Shown here in pieces: positions 25,027-34,286 of a stretch of DNA of 36,121 nt; position 1 is the stretch's first letter; the number at the start of each line of letters is the position of its first letter. Source of the stretch: Pelagibacteraceae bacterium AG-390-O04 (lineage in GTDB: Bacteria; Pseudomonadota; Alphaproteobacteria; Pelagibacterales; Pelagibacteraceae); NCBI GenBank assembly GCA_003278065.1, contig QCHE01000013.1, positions 1 to 36,121 of the forward strand, given 5' to 3'. The notes below the pieces were generated by a model. The model did not search any database, was not told the DNA's origin, and worked only from the letters and a program-made list of their open reading frames with translations. The translations under genes and the position numbers were made by a program.

Positions 25027-27882
25027 TTAGTTTAAAAGAGGTTTTAAAAACTTTCCAGTATAACTCTCTTTAATTTTGCTAATTTCTTCTGGTTTACCTT
25101 CTGCGATAATTTTACCTCCTTTTATTCCACCTTCAGGTCCCATATCAACTATATAATCAGCCGTTTTAATTACATCTAAATTATGCTCAATTACTACAAC
25201 TGTATTACCTAAAGATACAAAAGTATGAAGGATTTCTAACAATTTTTTAATGTCATGTTGATGCAAACCAGTTGTTGGTTCATCCAATATATACATTGTT
25301 CTTCCAGTTGATCTTTTAGACAATTCTTTAGCTAGTTTTATTCTTTGAGCCTCACCACCTGATAGAGTTGTAGCTTGTTGACCAATTTTTATATATCCAA
25401 GACCAACTTTTTTTAAAGTTAATAATTTTGTTTTAATATTTGAAATATTTTCAAAATATTCACATCCTTCGTCAACAGTCATATTTAAAACATCAGCAAT
25501 ACTTTTATCTTTAAATTTAATTTCTAATGTTTCACGATTATATCTTGTTCCTTTACATTCATCACATTGAATATAAACATCAGGCAAAAAGTGCATTTCA
25601 TATGTAATAACACCATCACCTTCACAAGCTTCACATCTCCCTCCTTTTACATTAAATGAAAATCTTCCAGGTTTGTATCCCCGAGTTTTTGATTCTGGTA
25701 AACCAGTAAACCAATCTCTTATAGGACCAAAAGCTCCTGTATAAGTAGCTGGGTTTGATCTTGGTGTCCTACCAATGGGTGATTGATCAATATCAATTAT
25801 TTTATCTATAAGTTCTGTACCTTTAAAACCTTTAAATGGTTTAGGAATTTTTCTAGACTTGTTATTATTTAAAGTTAAATTTAAAGCGTTGTATAGTGTT
25901 TGTAAAACTAAAGTTGATTTACCACTACCGGAGACACCAGTTACGCATGTAAGGCTTCCTAAAGGTATTTTTAGGTTTACATTATCCAAGTTATTTCCAG
26001 TGGCACCTGTAATTTCTAAAAATCTCCCATTTTTAGCTAGACGTCTTTTTTTAGGTATATCTATCTTATACTTATTGGAAAGATATTTACCAGTTATGCT
26101 ATCTTTATTCTGACTTATTTCTTTAAAACTTCCTTGTGCAACGATCTCACCACCTTTATTGCCTGCTTCAGGTCCTAAATCAATTATGTGATCAGCATTT
26201 TCCATTGTCTCTGTGTCATGTTCAACTACAATAACAGTATTTCCTAAATCTCTTAATCTTTTAAGCGCATCAATTAATTTTACATTATCTTTTTGATGAA
26301 GACCTATGGAAGGTTCATCTAAAACATATAATACACCTGTTAACCCAGAACCTATTTGAGAGGCTAAACGTATTCTTTGAGCCTCACCCCCAGATAAAGT
26401 TCCAGACTCTCTTGATAATGTTAAATAATCAAGACCAACATTTAATAAAAAATTTAATCTTTCATTAATTTCTTTTAAAATGTGCTCAGCGATTTTAACC
26501 TGTCTTTTATCTAGATTATTTTTAAGTTCATCAAACCATTTTGCAGCATCTAAAATTGATTTTTCAGTGACTTCACTTATATGAAGTCCGTCAATTTTAA
26601 CACATAAAGCCTCATCTTTTAATCTATGTCCGTTACATCTTTCGCATTTAGTATCAGATTGATATTGAGCAATTTCCTCTCTTTTCCAATCACTATCAGT
26701 CTCTAAATATCTTCTTTCGAGATTATTTATTACACCTTCAAAAGTTTTTTTGTGTGAATATTTTTCATAACCATCATCATATGAAAATTTGATTTCCTCA
26801 TCATCAGAACCATAAAGTATTATATCTTTAATTTTTTTTGTAAGTTTTGACCATTTTTCATCTAATGAAAAACCATAATGTTTTGATAAAGAAGAAAGTG
26901 TTTGAGCATAATATAAAGTAGTAGTTTTAGCCCAAGGTTCAATAGCTCCATCAGCAATAGATTTTTTTTCATTTGGAATAACTAAATTTGGATCTACATT
27001 TAATTTAATACCAATACCTTCACATTCTTCACAGGCTCCAAAGGGGCTGTTAAAAGAAAATAATCTTGGCTCAATTTCTTCAATTGTAAAACCACTTTCT
27101 GGGCAAGCAAACTTTGTTGAAAAGATTAATTTTTCTAATTTTCTAAATTTTTTCGGTAATGTTTCATCTTCATACTCAACAAAGACCAAACCATTAGCTA
27201 AATTTACGGATGACTCAATACTTTCAGCTAATCTATTTCCTAGCGATGAATTTAATACAATTCTATCTACTAGAATATAAATATCATGTTTAATTTTTTT
27301 GTTTAGCTCCGGAACTTTGTCGATATCATATAAAACATCATCTATTTTAATTTTTCTAAAACCTCTTTTTTTATAACCTAAGATATCTTTTTTATATTCA
27401 CCCTTACGACCTCTAACAACTGGAGCATAAATATAAATTGTTGCTTTTTTAGGAAGTTCTTTAATCTTATCTACAATTTGAGTTATTGTTTGAGAAGTTA
27501 TAGGTTTACCAGTAAAAGGTGAGTAAGGTGTGCCAGCTCTTGCATATAATACTCTCATATAATCGTAAATTTCAGTTACTGTGGCAACAGTTGACCTTGG
27601 GTTTTTGGACGTATTTTTTTGTTCAATTGATATAGCTGGGCTTAACCCTTCAATTAAATCAACGTTAGGTTTTTTCATTTTGTCCAAAAACTGTCTTGCG
27701 TAGGCTGACAAACTTTCTACATATCTACGTTGACCTTCGGCATATACTGTATCAAAAGCTAAAGACGATTTTCCTGATCCAGACAAGCCTGTAATTACAA
27801 CAAATTTATCTTTAGGAATCTCTAAGGAAATATTCTTTAAATTATGTTCTTTAGCGCCCTTAATAACTATCTTTTTAATCAT
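25027..27882 (-). CDS. uvrA: Excinuclease ABC subunit A (UvrA)
   Basis: UvrA recognises bulky DNA damage for nucleotide excision repair. The 951-residue protein has two ABC modules: N-terminal Walker [10 protein letters not shown] at 32-40 and a second, GVSGSGKST, near 650. Each is followed by an LSGGEAQRI signature. Zinc-binding cysteines are intact in the CEECEGIG and CERCNGHR segments and in the CEACEGDG and CDECKGTR pair. Length and motifs are normal. It is divergent from ssb across 90 bp, a common alphaproteobacterial arrangement. Confidence 0.97.
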   Translation of the reverse strand: MIKKIVIKGAKEHNLKNISLEIPKDKFVVITGLSGSGKSSLAFDTVYAEGQRRYVESLSAYARQFLDKMKKPNVDLIEGLSPAISIEQKNTSKNPRSTVATVTEIYDYMRVLYARAGTPYSPFTGKPITSQTITQIVDKIKELPKKATIYIYAPVVRGRKGEYKKDILGYKKRGFRKIKIDDVLYDIDKVPELNKKIKHDIYILVDRIVLNSSLGNRLAESIESSVNLANGLVFVEYEDETLPKKFRKLEKLIFSTKFACPESGFTIEEIEPRLFSFNSPFGACEECEGIGIKLNVDPNLVIPNEKKSIADGAIEPWAKTTTLYYAQTLSSLSKHYGFSLDEKWSKLTKKIKDIILYGSDDEEIKFSYDDGYEKYSHKKTFEGVINNLERRYLETDSDWKREEIAQYQSDTKCERCNGHRLKDEALCVKIDGLHISEVTEKSILDAAKWFDELKNNLDKRQVKIAEHILKEINERLNFLLNVGLDYLTLSRESGTLSGGEAQRIRLASQIGSGLTGVLYVLDEPSIGLHQKDNVKLIDALKRLRDLGNTVIVVEHDTETMENADHIIDLGPEAGNKGGEIVAQGSFKEISQNKDSITGKYLSNKYKIDIPKKRRLAKNGRFLEITGATGNNLDNVNLKIPLGSLTCVTGVSGSGKSTLVLQTLYNALNLTLNNNKSRKIPKPFKGFKGTELIDKIIDIDQSPIGRTPRSNPATYTGAFGPIRDWFTGLPESKTRGYKPGRFSFNVKGGRCEACEGDGVITYEMHFLPDVYIQCDECKGTRYNRETLEIKFKDKSIADVLNMTVDEGCEYFENISNIKTKLLTLKKVGLGYIKIGQQATTLSGGEAQRIKLAKELSKRSTGRTMYILDEPTTGLHQHDIKKLLEILHTFVSLGNTVVVIEHNLDVIKTADYIVDMGPEGGIKGGKIIAEGKPEEISKIKESYTGKFLKPLLN

Positions 27883-27929
27883 AATTTTTGTTGCTTTGAC
27901 TTAATAAAATTAATATTCAGTGTAAATTG

Positions 27930-27938
27930 TGATATAAT
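27930..27938 (+). promoter_or_regulatory. Extended -10 promoter for ssb-gyrA
   Basis: TGATATAAT contains a perfect TATAAT (27933-27938) preceded by TG in the extended -10 position. The -35 region (TTAATA at 27910-27915) is poor, which fits an extended -10 promoter. It would give a leader of roughly 28 bases before the ssb ATG at 27973. No alphaproteobacterial LexA box (GTTC-N7-GTTC) is visible in the uvrA/ssb gap. Confidence 0.45.
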
Positions 27939-27972
27939 TCTAATTAATAAATTTAACAAATAATAAAATATT

Positions 27973-28431
27973 ATGGCTGGAAGTTTAAATAAAGTACTTT
28001 TAATTGGTCGTTTGGGCGCAGATCCAGAGATTAAACAAATGGTTAACGGCAAAAATGTTGCTAGATTAAGTCTTGCGACAAGCCAATCTTGGAAAGATAA
28101 AAATACAGGTGAAAAAAAAGAAAAAACAGAATGGCACCGTATAGTTGTATTTAATGAAGGTTTAGTAAATGTAGTTCAGCAATATCTTAAAAAAGGAGCT
28201 CAAATCTATGTAGAGGGACAACTAACAACAAGAAAATGGAAAGACGAACAATCTGGTCAAGATAAGTATTCAACAGAAATAGTTATTCAAGGTTATAACT
28301 CTTCATTAACAATGTTGGGTGGAGGAAATTCTGGTGGCGGAATTCAATATGATAATAATCAATCATCAACTAATAATTCAGACGACACTTCTCAAATATC
28401 TAATGAAATGGATGATGAAATTCCATTTTAG
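27973..28431 (+). CDS. ssb: Single-stranded DNA-binding protein
   Basis: SSB coats single-stranded DNA in replication and repair. The 152-residue protein has the OB fold (about 1-110: [39 protein letters not shown]). A Gly/Asn/Ser-rich linker follows, and the acidic tip MDDEIPF recruits partner proteins. gyrA begins 5 bases after the stop. Confidence 0.96.
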   Translation: MAGSLNKVLLIGRLGADPEIKQMVNGKNVARLSLATSQSWKDKNTGEKKEKTEWHRIVVFNEGLVNVVQQYLKKGAQIYVEGQLTTRKWKDEQSGQDKYSTEIVIQGYNSSLTMLGGGNSGGGIQYDNNQSSTNNSDDTSQISNEMDDEIPF

Positions 28432-28436
28432 ATTTT

Positions 28437-31016
28437 ATGCAAAAAACTGAAGTTATAAAAGATAAAAACATAAAATTAATCTCTATGCATGATGAGATGA
28501 GTTCATCTTATTTGTCTTATGCAATGAGTGTTATTGTGAGCAGGGCATTACCAGATGTGAGAGATGGTTTGAAACCTGTCCATCGTAGAATTCTATATGC
28601 CATGTATAAAGGAGGATATGATTGGTCTAAACAATTTAGAAAATCTGCAAGAATAGTTGGAGATGTTATAGGTAAATATCATCCTCATGGTGATCAATCT
28701 GTTTATGATGCCTTAGTTAGAATGGTGCAAGACTTTTCTATGAGTTTACCTTTAGTTGATGGACAAGGAAATTTTGGATCTATAGATGGTGATCCCGCGG
28801 CGGCAATGAGATATACAGAAACAAGATTATCTAAAGTTGCACAATTTTTAATTGATGACATCGAAAAAAATACAATTGATTTTAAAAATAATTATGATGA
28901 AACTGAAAAAGAGCCAAGTGTATTACCAGCACAATACCCAAATTTGTTAGTCAATGGAGCAGGTGGAATCGCTGTTGGTATGGCTACAAGTATTCCACCT
29001 CATAATTTAGGTGAAATAATTAATGGCACATTAGCTTTAATTGATAACAAAGATATTAAGATTAAAGAATTGATGAAACATATACCTGGTCCAGATTTCC
29101 CAACAGGTGGCGTCATTATTGGTAAAGATATAATTAAACAGGGTTATAATAAAGGTAGAGGTTCATTTAAAATAAGAGGTGAAATTTTAATTGAGTCTCT
29201 TAAAAATGGAAAAGAAAGATTAGTAATTAATTCCATACCTTATCAGGTTAACAAATCAGTTTTAAACGAAAGAATAGCTCAATTAGTAAGAGAAAAAAAA
29301 ATAGAAGGAATACGAGATATTCGAGATGAGTCTAATAGAGAGGGAATAAGAGTATCAATAGATCTTAGAAATGGTGTTGAACCAGAGACAATTAAAAGAC
29401 AGCTTTATAAAAACACTCAAATAGAAAGTTCTTTTGGATTTAACACATTGGCAATAGTTGATGGAAAACCAAAAACTTGTAATTTAAAGGAATTTTTAGA
29501 AAATTTCTTAAATTTTAGAGAAGATGTTGTAATTAAGAAAACTAAACATGATTTAAAAAAAGCTGAAGAGAGAGCACACATATTAATTGGCCTTTCAGTT
29601 TCAGTAGAAAATTTAGACAAAGTTATTAAGATTATTAGATCTTCTAAAAATCCTGATGAAGCTAAGAAGAGCTTATTGAATACAAAATGGAAAATAAATA
29701 AATCGCAAAAAATGATTTCTTTAGTAGAAAATAAAAAAGTGAAAAATATTTATAATCTATCTGACAATCAAGTAAATGCTATTTTAGAATTAAGATTACA
29801 AAAACTTACAGCTCTCGGAATAAATGAAATTGAAGTAGAAATAAAAAAACTTGCTAATTTAATATCACATTTTAAAAAGATAATTTCCTCTAAAAAAGAA
29901 TTATTAAAAGTTATTAGTAATGAATTAAAAGATATAAAAGAAAAATTTTCAGTACCTAGAAGAACTAAGATTATCGATGCTGTTTTAAATTATGATATTG
30001 AAGAAACAATTCAAAAAGAAGCAGTTTTAATAACAATTACGCTACAGGGCTATATTAAAAGAGGTTCATTAAATAATGTTAAAACTCAAAAAAGAGGTGG
30101 TAAAGGTAAAACTGGTATAACAACAAGAAATGAAGACTCTGTTGTTCAAACATTATCTGTGGACACTCATACATCAGTTTTATTTTTTTCAACAGAAGGT
30201 TTAGTTTATAGGATAAAAGCATGGAAAATACCTGAAGGTTCTGCATCTTCTAAAGGCAAATCTTTATTTAATATTTTACCATTAAAAAATCACCAATCAA
30301 TTAGTTCAATAATGCCTTTTCCTGAAAATGATTCTAATTTAACTGATTATCAAATTATTTTTGCAACATCTCGAGGAAAAATAAGAAAAAATATTCTCGA
30401 AGATTTTGTATCAATTAACTCATCTGGAAAAATAGCCATGAAACTTGATAATAATGATAAAATTGTTGGTGTTAAGATTTGCAAAAATGATCAAGATATA
30501 ATGTTAAGCACAAAGTTTGGTAAATGTATAAGATTTGAGTCAAAGAAATTAAGAATTTTTAAAGGAAGATCCTCTAAAGGTATAAAAGGAATTGAATTGG
30601 CTCCTAATGATGAAATAGTATCTTTATCAATAATTAATAATGATAAGATCAAAACTAATGGAAAAAGATCCAAAGATGATAAGATTGAACTAAAAGCCAG
30701 CGAAAAATTTATTCTATCAATAACAGAAAATGGATTTGGTAAAAAAACATCACATTATGATTATCGAGTGACAAATAGAGGAGGTAAAGGTATTATAGGA
30801 ATAATTAATTCTCCTCGAAATGGAAATATTTCATCATCATTCCCTGTTTTTGAAGGAGATGAAATTATGATTTCAACAAATAAAGGAAGAGTAATTAGAG
30901 TTGCTGTAAAAGAAATTAGAACAGCAGGTAGAAACACTCAAGGGGTCAGGATTATAAAATTATCTGGAGATGAAAAAGTAGTATCAGCAATTAAAGTAGA
31001 AGATAATTTAAATTAA
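28437..31016 (+). CDS. gyrA: DNA gyrase subunit A
   Basis: GyrA is the breakage-reunion subunit of gyrase. The 859-residue protein has the catalytic Tyr126 in [11 protein letters not shown] GyrA box, [10 protein letters not shown], lies near 551-560 and is needed for negative supercoiling, marking GyrA rather than ParC. Six-bladed C-terminal domain repeats follow (GKIRKN, GKCIRFE, GRVIRV motifs). In the quinolone-binding helix the sequence is [12 protein letters not shown], so the position of E. coli Ser83 is Gln87, and Asp91 matches E. coli Asp87. The stop overlaps the coaD ATG by one base. Confidence 0.96.
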   Translation: MQKTEVIKDKNIKLISMHDEMSSSYLSYAMSVIVSRALPDVRDGLKPVHRRILYAMYKGGYDWSKQFRKSARIVGDVIGKYHPHGDQSVYDALVRMVQDFSMSLPLVDGQGNFGSIDGDPAAAMRYTETRLSKVAQFLIDDIEKNTIDFKNNYDETEKEPSVLPAQYPNLLVNGAGGIAVGMATSIPPHNLGEIINGTLALIDNKDIKIKELMKHIPGPDFPTGGVIIGKDIIKQGYNKGRGSFKIRGEILIESLKNGKERLVINSIPYQVNKSVLNERIAQLVREKKIEGIRDIRDESNREGIRVSIDLRNGVEPETIKRQLYKNTQIESSFGFNTLAIVDGKPKTCNLKEFLENFLNFREDVVIKKTKHDLKKAEERAHILIGLSVSVENLDKVIKIIRSSKNPDEAKKSLLNTKWKINKSQKMISLVENKKVKNIYNLSDNQVNAILELRLQKLTALGINEIEVEIKKLANLISHFKKIISSKKELLKVISNELKDIKEKFSVPRRTKIIDAVLNYDIEETIQKEAVLITITLQGYIKRGSLNNVKTQKRGGKGKTGITTRNEDSVVQTLSVDTHTSVLFFSTEGLVYRIKAWKIPEGSASSKGKSLFNILPLKNHQSISSIMPFPENDSNLTDYQIIFATSRGKIRKNILEDFVSINSSGKIAMKLDNNDKIVGVKICKNDQDIMLSTKFGKCIRFESKKLRIFKGRSSKGIKGIELAPNDEIVSLSIINNDKIKTNGKRSKDDKIELKASEKFILSITENGFGKKTSHYDYRVTNRGGKGIIGIINSPRNGNISSSFPVFEGDEIMISTNKGRVIRVAVKEIRTAGRNTQGVRIIKLSGDEKVVSAIKVEDNLN

Positions 31017-31510
31017 TGTCTAAAATAGCAATTTATCCTGGAACGTTTGATCCTATTACATTTGGTCATATTGATGTGATAAAAAAATCATTAAAATTAT
31101 TTGACAAAATCGTTGTAGGTGTTTCGGATGTAGAAAATAAGAATTACTTGTTCAATTCTTACGAAAGAATAGAAATAGTTAAAAAAGCTCTTTTTAAAGA
31201 TTTAAGGTTCAATAAAAAAAAAATTATAGTTGTATCTTTCACATCTTTGACTACTGATTTATGTAAAAAATATCAATCTAATATTATTTTAAGAGGATTA
31301 AGAGCTGTATCTGATTTTGAATATGAGTTTCAATTAGCAGGTATGAATAGAAAATTGAACAATAATATAGAAACACTTTTTTTGATGTCAGATGTTGAAA
31401 ATCAAATTATTTCATCAAAATTTGTTAAAGAAATAGTAAAATTAGGTGGAGATATAAAAAAATTTACTACTAAAAGTACTATTAAGTCTTTAAAAGAAAA
31501 ATATGAATAA
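31016..31510 (+). CDS. coaD: Phosphopantetheine adenylyltransferase
   Basis: CoaD makes dephospho-CoA from 4'-phosphopantetheine and ATP. The 164-residue protein has the nucleotidyltransferase motif TFGH at 15-18 after PGTFDPI, a conserved RGLRAVSDFEYEFQLAGMNR stretch, and the ISSKFVKEIVKLGG segment. It overlaps gyrA by one base and the cyclophilin gene by 8 bases. Confidence 0.95.
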   Translation: MSKIAIYPGTFDPITFGHIDVIKKSLKLFDKIVVGVSDVENKNYLFNSYERIEIVKKALFKDLRFNKKKIIVVSFTSLTTDLCKKYQSNIILRGLRAVSDFEYEFQLAGMNRKLNNNIETLFLMSDVENQIISSKFVKEIVKLGGDIKKFTTKSTIKSLKEKYE

Positions 31511-32063
31511 AATTTTAATTAAATTTGTAATTTTTTTTTTATTATTTATTAATCAATCAATTTCAGAGGAGAATATTATGATATTAAAATTAAAAGATGG
31601 AGATGTAAAAATCGAGTTGTTTCCTGATGTAGCACCTAATCATGTAAAAAGAATTAAAGAATTAGCTGATAATGGAAAATACGATAATGTGGTTTTTCAT
31701 AGAGTTATAGATGGCTTTATGGCTCAAACTGGTGATGTAAAATTTGGAAATTCAAATAATAATGATTTTGATTTAAGAAGAGCTGGTATGGGTGGATCGG
31801 ATTTACCTGATCTAAATCAAGAATTTAATAATTTACCTCATGAAAGAGGAACTTTATCAATGGCAAGGTCCTCAGATCCAAATAGTGCAAACAGTCAGTT
31901 TTTTATTTGTTTTAAACCTGCACCATTTTTAGATAAACAATATACTGTTTTTGGAAAAGTAATTGAGGGAATGGAAAATGTTGATAAGATCAAAAGGGGA
32001 GATGAGAACAATAATGGAGCAGTCTCAGAGCCTGATAAAATTATTAGTTTTAAATCTTTATAG
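31503..32063 (+). CDS. ppi: Cyclophilin-type peptidyl-prolyl cis-trans isomerase
   Basis: The enzyme speeds proline isomerisation during protein folding. The 186-residue frame starts with a signal-peptide-like segment (NKILIKFVIFFLLFINQSIS, cleavage possible after Ser21), which would send it to the periplasm. The cyclophilin domain follows: VVFHRVIDGFMAQTGD, NSQFFICFKPAPFLD and YTVFGKVIEGMENVDKI hold the active-site Arg, Phe and Gln residues. A second ATG at 31578, residue 26, has a strong AGAGGAG ribosome binding site and would give a cytosolic 161-residue enzyme. The outer start overlaps coaD by 8 bases (ATGAATAA). Both forms may be made. Confidence 0.92.
   Translation: MNKILIKFVIFFLLFINQSISEENIMILKLKDGDVKIELFPDVAPNHVKRIKELADNGKYDNVVFHRVIDGFMAQTGDVKFGNSNNNDFDLRRAGMGGSDLPDLNQEFNNLPHERGTLSMARSSDPNSANSQFFICFKPAPFLDKQYTVFGKVIEGMENVDKIKRGDENNNGAVSEPDKIISFKSL
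31565..31580 (+). promoter_or_regulatory. Internal ribosome binding site and ATG in the cyclophilin gene
   Basis: AGAGGAG (31565-31571) stands 6 bases before an in-frame ATG at 31578-31580. It is among the best ribosome binding sites in the window. It lies just after the signal-peptide segment and just before the cyclophilin fold (MILKLKDGD), where a cytosolic cyclophilin would start. Confidence 0.55.
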
Positions 32064-32072
32064 ATCTTTTTA

Positions 32073-33185
32073 ATGGCATTAAAAGATTTTGCCTTTAAAA
32101 TATTAAAAAAAGATAAATTTGCTCGATGTGGTTTAATCGAGACTCATAGAGGTAATATTAATACGCCAGCTTTTATGCCTGTAGGCACACAAGCAACAGT
32201 CAAAGCTTGTACTATTAATGATGTTATAAAAACTGGAGCTGAAATAATTCTCTCAAACACTTATCATTTAATGATAAGACCTGGTGTTGATAGAGTAAGA
32301 GATGCAGGTGGTTTGCATACATTTATGAACTGTAAATTACCTATATTAACTGACTCTGGTGGTTTCCAAGTTATGTCATTGTCCAAGTTTAATAAAATTG
32401 ATAGAGAAAAAGGAGCTATATTCAATTCTCATATTGATGGAAAAAAATTTTATTTAAGTCCTGAAGAAAGTATAAAAATTCAATTAGGCTTAAACTCAGA
32501 TATTTTAATGATAATGGATGAGTGTCCTAAAAATACAGATGATTATGATTTAATAAAAAAATCAATGAATTTATCATTATATTGGGCAGAAAGATCAAAA
32601 AAAGCTTTTGGAAAAAATTCACACAAAGCATTATTTGGAATTGTACAAGGTGGACTTTTTAGAGATTTACGAGAAAAATCTTTGACAGAATTAAAGAAGA
32701 TTGATTTTGATGGATATGCTTTAGGTGGATTAGCGGTGGGTGAGAGTCAGAATGAAATGTTTAGTGTTATAGATGATATTAAAGAACATTTACCATCAAA
32801 TAAACCTCGTTATTTAATGGGAGTAGGAACACCATCAGATATATTAGGAGCAGTAAAAAGAGGTATTGATATGTTTGATTGTGTTTTACCAACCAGATCA
32901 GGCAGAACTGGTTTAGCTTTTACATGGAATGGAAGAATAAATATCAGAAACAACAAATATCAAAAAGACAATGCTCCCTTAGATTCAAATTGTTTTAATT
33001 TTGATTTAAATAAATATTCAAAGAATTATTTAAATCATTTATTTAATACAAATGAAATATTAGCTTCAATGCTGTTAACTCTTCATAATATTAACTTTTA
33101 TCAAGAATTAATGACTGCAATTCGTGAAAATATCAAAAATAATACTTTTGATCAATTTCATGATAAATACATAGATAAGTTGTAA
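32073..33185 (+). CDS. tgt: tRNA-guanine transglycosylase (queuosine pathway) with degenerate zinc site
   Basis: Tgt exchanges guanine 34 for preQ1 in tRNAs with GUN anticodons. The 370-residue protein keeps the catalytic core: Asp94 in LTDSGGFQV, the substrate loop GGLAVGE near 218-224, and the nucleophile Asp269 in MFDCVLPTR. The C-terminal zinc site differs. E. coli uses Cys302, Cys304, Cys307 and His333. The aligned positions here are Cys307, Asn309, Leu312 and His338, so two of three cysteines are gone. The surrounding sequence (APLD, KYSKNYLNHL, TLHNINFYQ) aligns well, so this is substitution rather than a frame error. queA, often adjacent in alphaproteobacteria, is not here. A tRNA gene follows. 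Confidence 0.93.
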   Translation: MALKDFAFKILKKDKFARCGLIETHRGNINTPAFMPVGTQATVKACTINDVIKTGAEIILSNTYHLMIRPGVDRVRDAGGLHTFMNCKLPILTDSGGFQVMSLSKFNKIDREKGAIFNSHIDGKKFYLSPEESIKIQLGLNSDILMIMDECPKNTDDYDLIKKSMNLSLYWAERSKKAFGKNSHKALFGIVQGGLFRDLREKSLTELKKIDFDGYALGGLAVGESQNEMFSVIDDIKEHLPSNKPRYLMGVGTPSDILGAVKRGIDMFDCVLPTRSGRTGLAFTWNGRINIRNNKYQKDNAPLDSNCFNFDLNKYSKNYLNHLFNTNEILASMLLTLHNINFYQELMTAIRENIKNNTFDQFHDKYIDKL

Positions 33186-33214
33186 ATCTGTGACTTTTTT
33201 TATGAAATTCGTAT

Positions 33215-33244
33215 TTGAATTCTTAAAATAATTCTATATATAAA
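33215..33244 (+). promoter_or_regulatory. Probable promoter of the tRNA-Lys gene
   Basis: TTGAAT (33215-33220) serves as -35. Overlapping -10 candidates are TATATA (33237-33242, 16-bp spacer) and TATAAA (33239-33244, 18-bp spacer). Transcription would begin about 12 bases before the mature tRNA 5' end, giving a short precursor for RNase P. Confidence 0.5.
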
Positions 33245-33262
33245 ACTCATTCGATAATTAAT

Positions 33263-33338
<76 letters not shown>

Positions 33339-33353
33339 TTAACTAAATGTTTA

Positions 33354-34178
33354 TTAAACTTTAAATGGTGGATAATCTAATATTATCTCATCTGTCCATT
33401 TATTAATATTTTTAATTCTATTATCAGCAGATGGATGTGTGCTCATAAATTCTGGTTGTTGTTTTCCTTTATTAAATTCTTTCATTCTTTCCCAAATTTT
33501 TACCGTTTCCCTAATGTCATATCCAGATAAAGAAGAAAAAATCATACCAAGATAATCTGCTTCGCTTTCTTGTTTTCTATTAAAAGGATTCATTATTCCA
33601 AGTTGTGACAGTAAACCAACAGCATCCATTCCAGTATTTCTATTGATGGTTGATAAGGCCCCGCCACTAGCAACATCAATTATTTGTGTTCCAATGTTTA
33701 ATAAAGTTCCTCTACTAGCTCTTTCCACGGAGTGTTTTGCTACTGCATGAGCAATTTCATGACCCATTACTGCAGCCAAACCATTTGTATTTTTTGTAAC
33801 ATCTAGTATGCCTGTATAAACAGCAATTTTACCTCCTGGCATACACCATGCATTTCTTACATTTTTTTTATCAATCAATATATACTCCCAATCAAAATTT
33901 GTAGTTGGATCATTAAGATTTTTTCTATAGAAATATTCACTGATAGAATTTTCCATTTTTTTACCTATTTCTTTAATCTCATTTAATGTTTTTGTATCAG
34001 TGCTAATTTTTTCTTTCTCTTTTACTTTTTCATAAATTTGGGCTGCTTGGGCATTAAGCTTTGCCTCAGGAATAATCTTTAATTGACGCCTTTTGGTAAT
34101 TGGTGCAGTAGAGCATGAGTTGAGGACAAAACCACAACAACCACAACTAACATATGTCAAAAATTTTCTTCTATCCAT
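33354..34178 (-). CDS. M48-family metalloprotease, Tat-exported lipoprotein
   Basis: This 274-residue protease probably works in the periplasm on misfolded or damaged envelope proteins, like the M48 proteins BepA and LoiP. The zinc site is HEIAH at 140-144, with a third ligand Glu204 in ESEAD at 204-208. The C-terminal STHPSADNRI segment at 246-255 is typical of the family. The N-terminus MDRRKFLTYV carries a twin-arginine motif. The hydrophobic stretch ends in a lipobox LNSC, which would place a lipid on Cys22. TatABC is encoded in this window. It is convergent with the tRNA gene and divergent from the DUF502 gene. Confidence 0.88.
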   Translation of the reverse strand: MDRRKFLTYVSCGCCGFVLNSCSTAPITKRRQLKIIPEAKLNAQAAQIYEKVKEKEKISTDTKTLNEIKEIGKKMENSISEYFYRKNLNDPTTNFDWEYILIDKKNVRNAWCMPGGKIAVYTGILDVTKNTNGLAAVMGHEIAHAVAKHSVERASRGTLLNIGTQIIDVASGGALSTINRNTGMDAVGLLSQLGIMNPFNRKQESEADYLGMIFSSLSGYDIRETVKIWERMKEFNKGKQQPEFMSTHPSADNRIKNINKWTDEIILDYPPFKV

Positions 34179-34208
34179 TTTTAATTAACATTGATATTAT
34201 ATTTATTA

Positions 34209-34286
34209 ATGAATCTAAATAATAAAATTTTATTAATATTATTTATAATTGCAATTTCTTTTGTGGTATATTCAAGTTTTAATTAA
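34209..34286 (+). CDS. Possible 25-residue membrane peptide upstream of the DUF502 gene
   Basis: An open frame starting ATG at 34209 encodes MNLNNKILLILFIIAISFVV plus YSSFN. This is a short polar start followed by one clean hydrophobic helix (about 7-21). Its TAA (34284-34286) directly abuts the ATG of the DUF502 gene, the same zero-gap junction seen at pstA/pstB and secD/secF. No ribosome binding site is visible. At this size in AT-rich DNA, chance is a serious alternative. I recognise no family. Confidence 0.3.
   Translation: MNLNNKILLILFIIAISFVVYSSFN

Noticed and set aside
33339..33353. Terminator or attachment site after tRNA-Lys
   Set aside because: No hairpin with a T run, no integrase gene and no repeat of the tRNA 3' end were seen.
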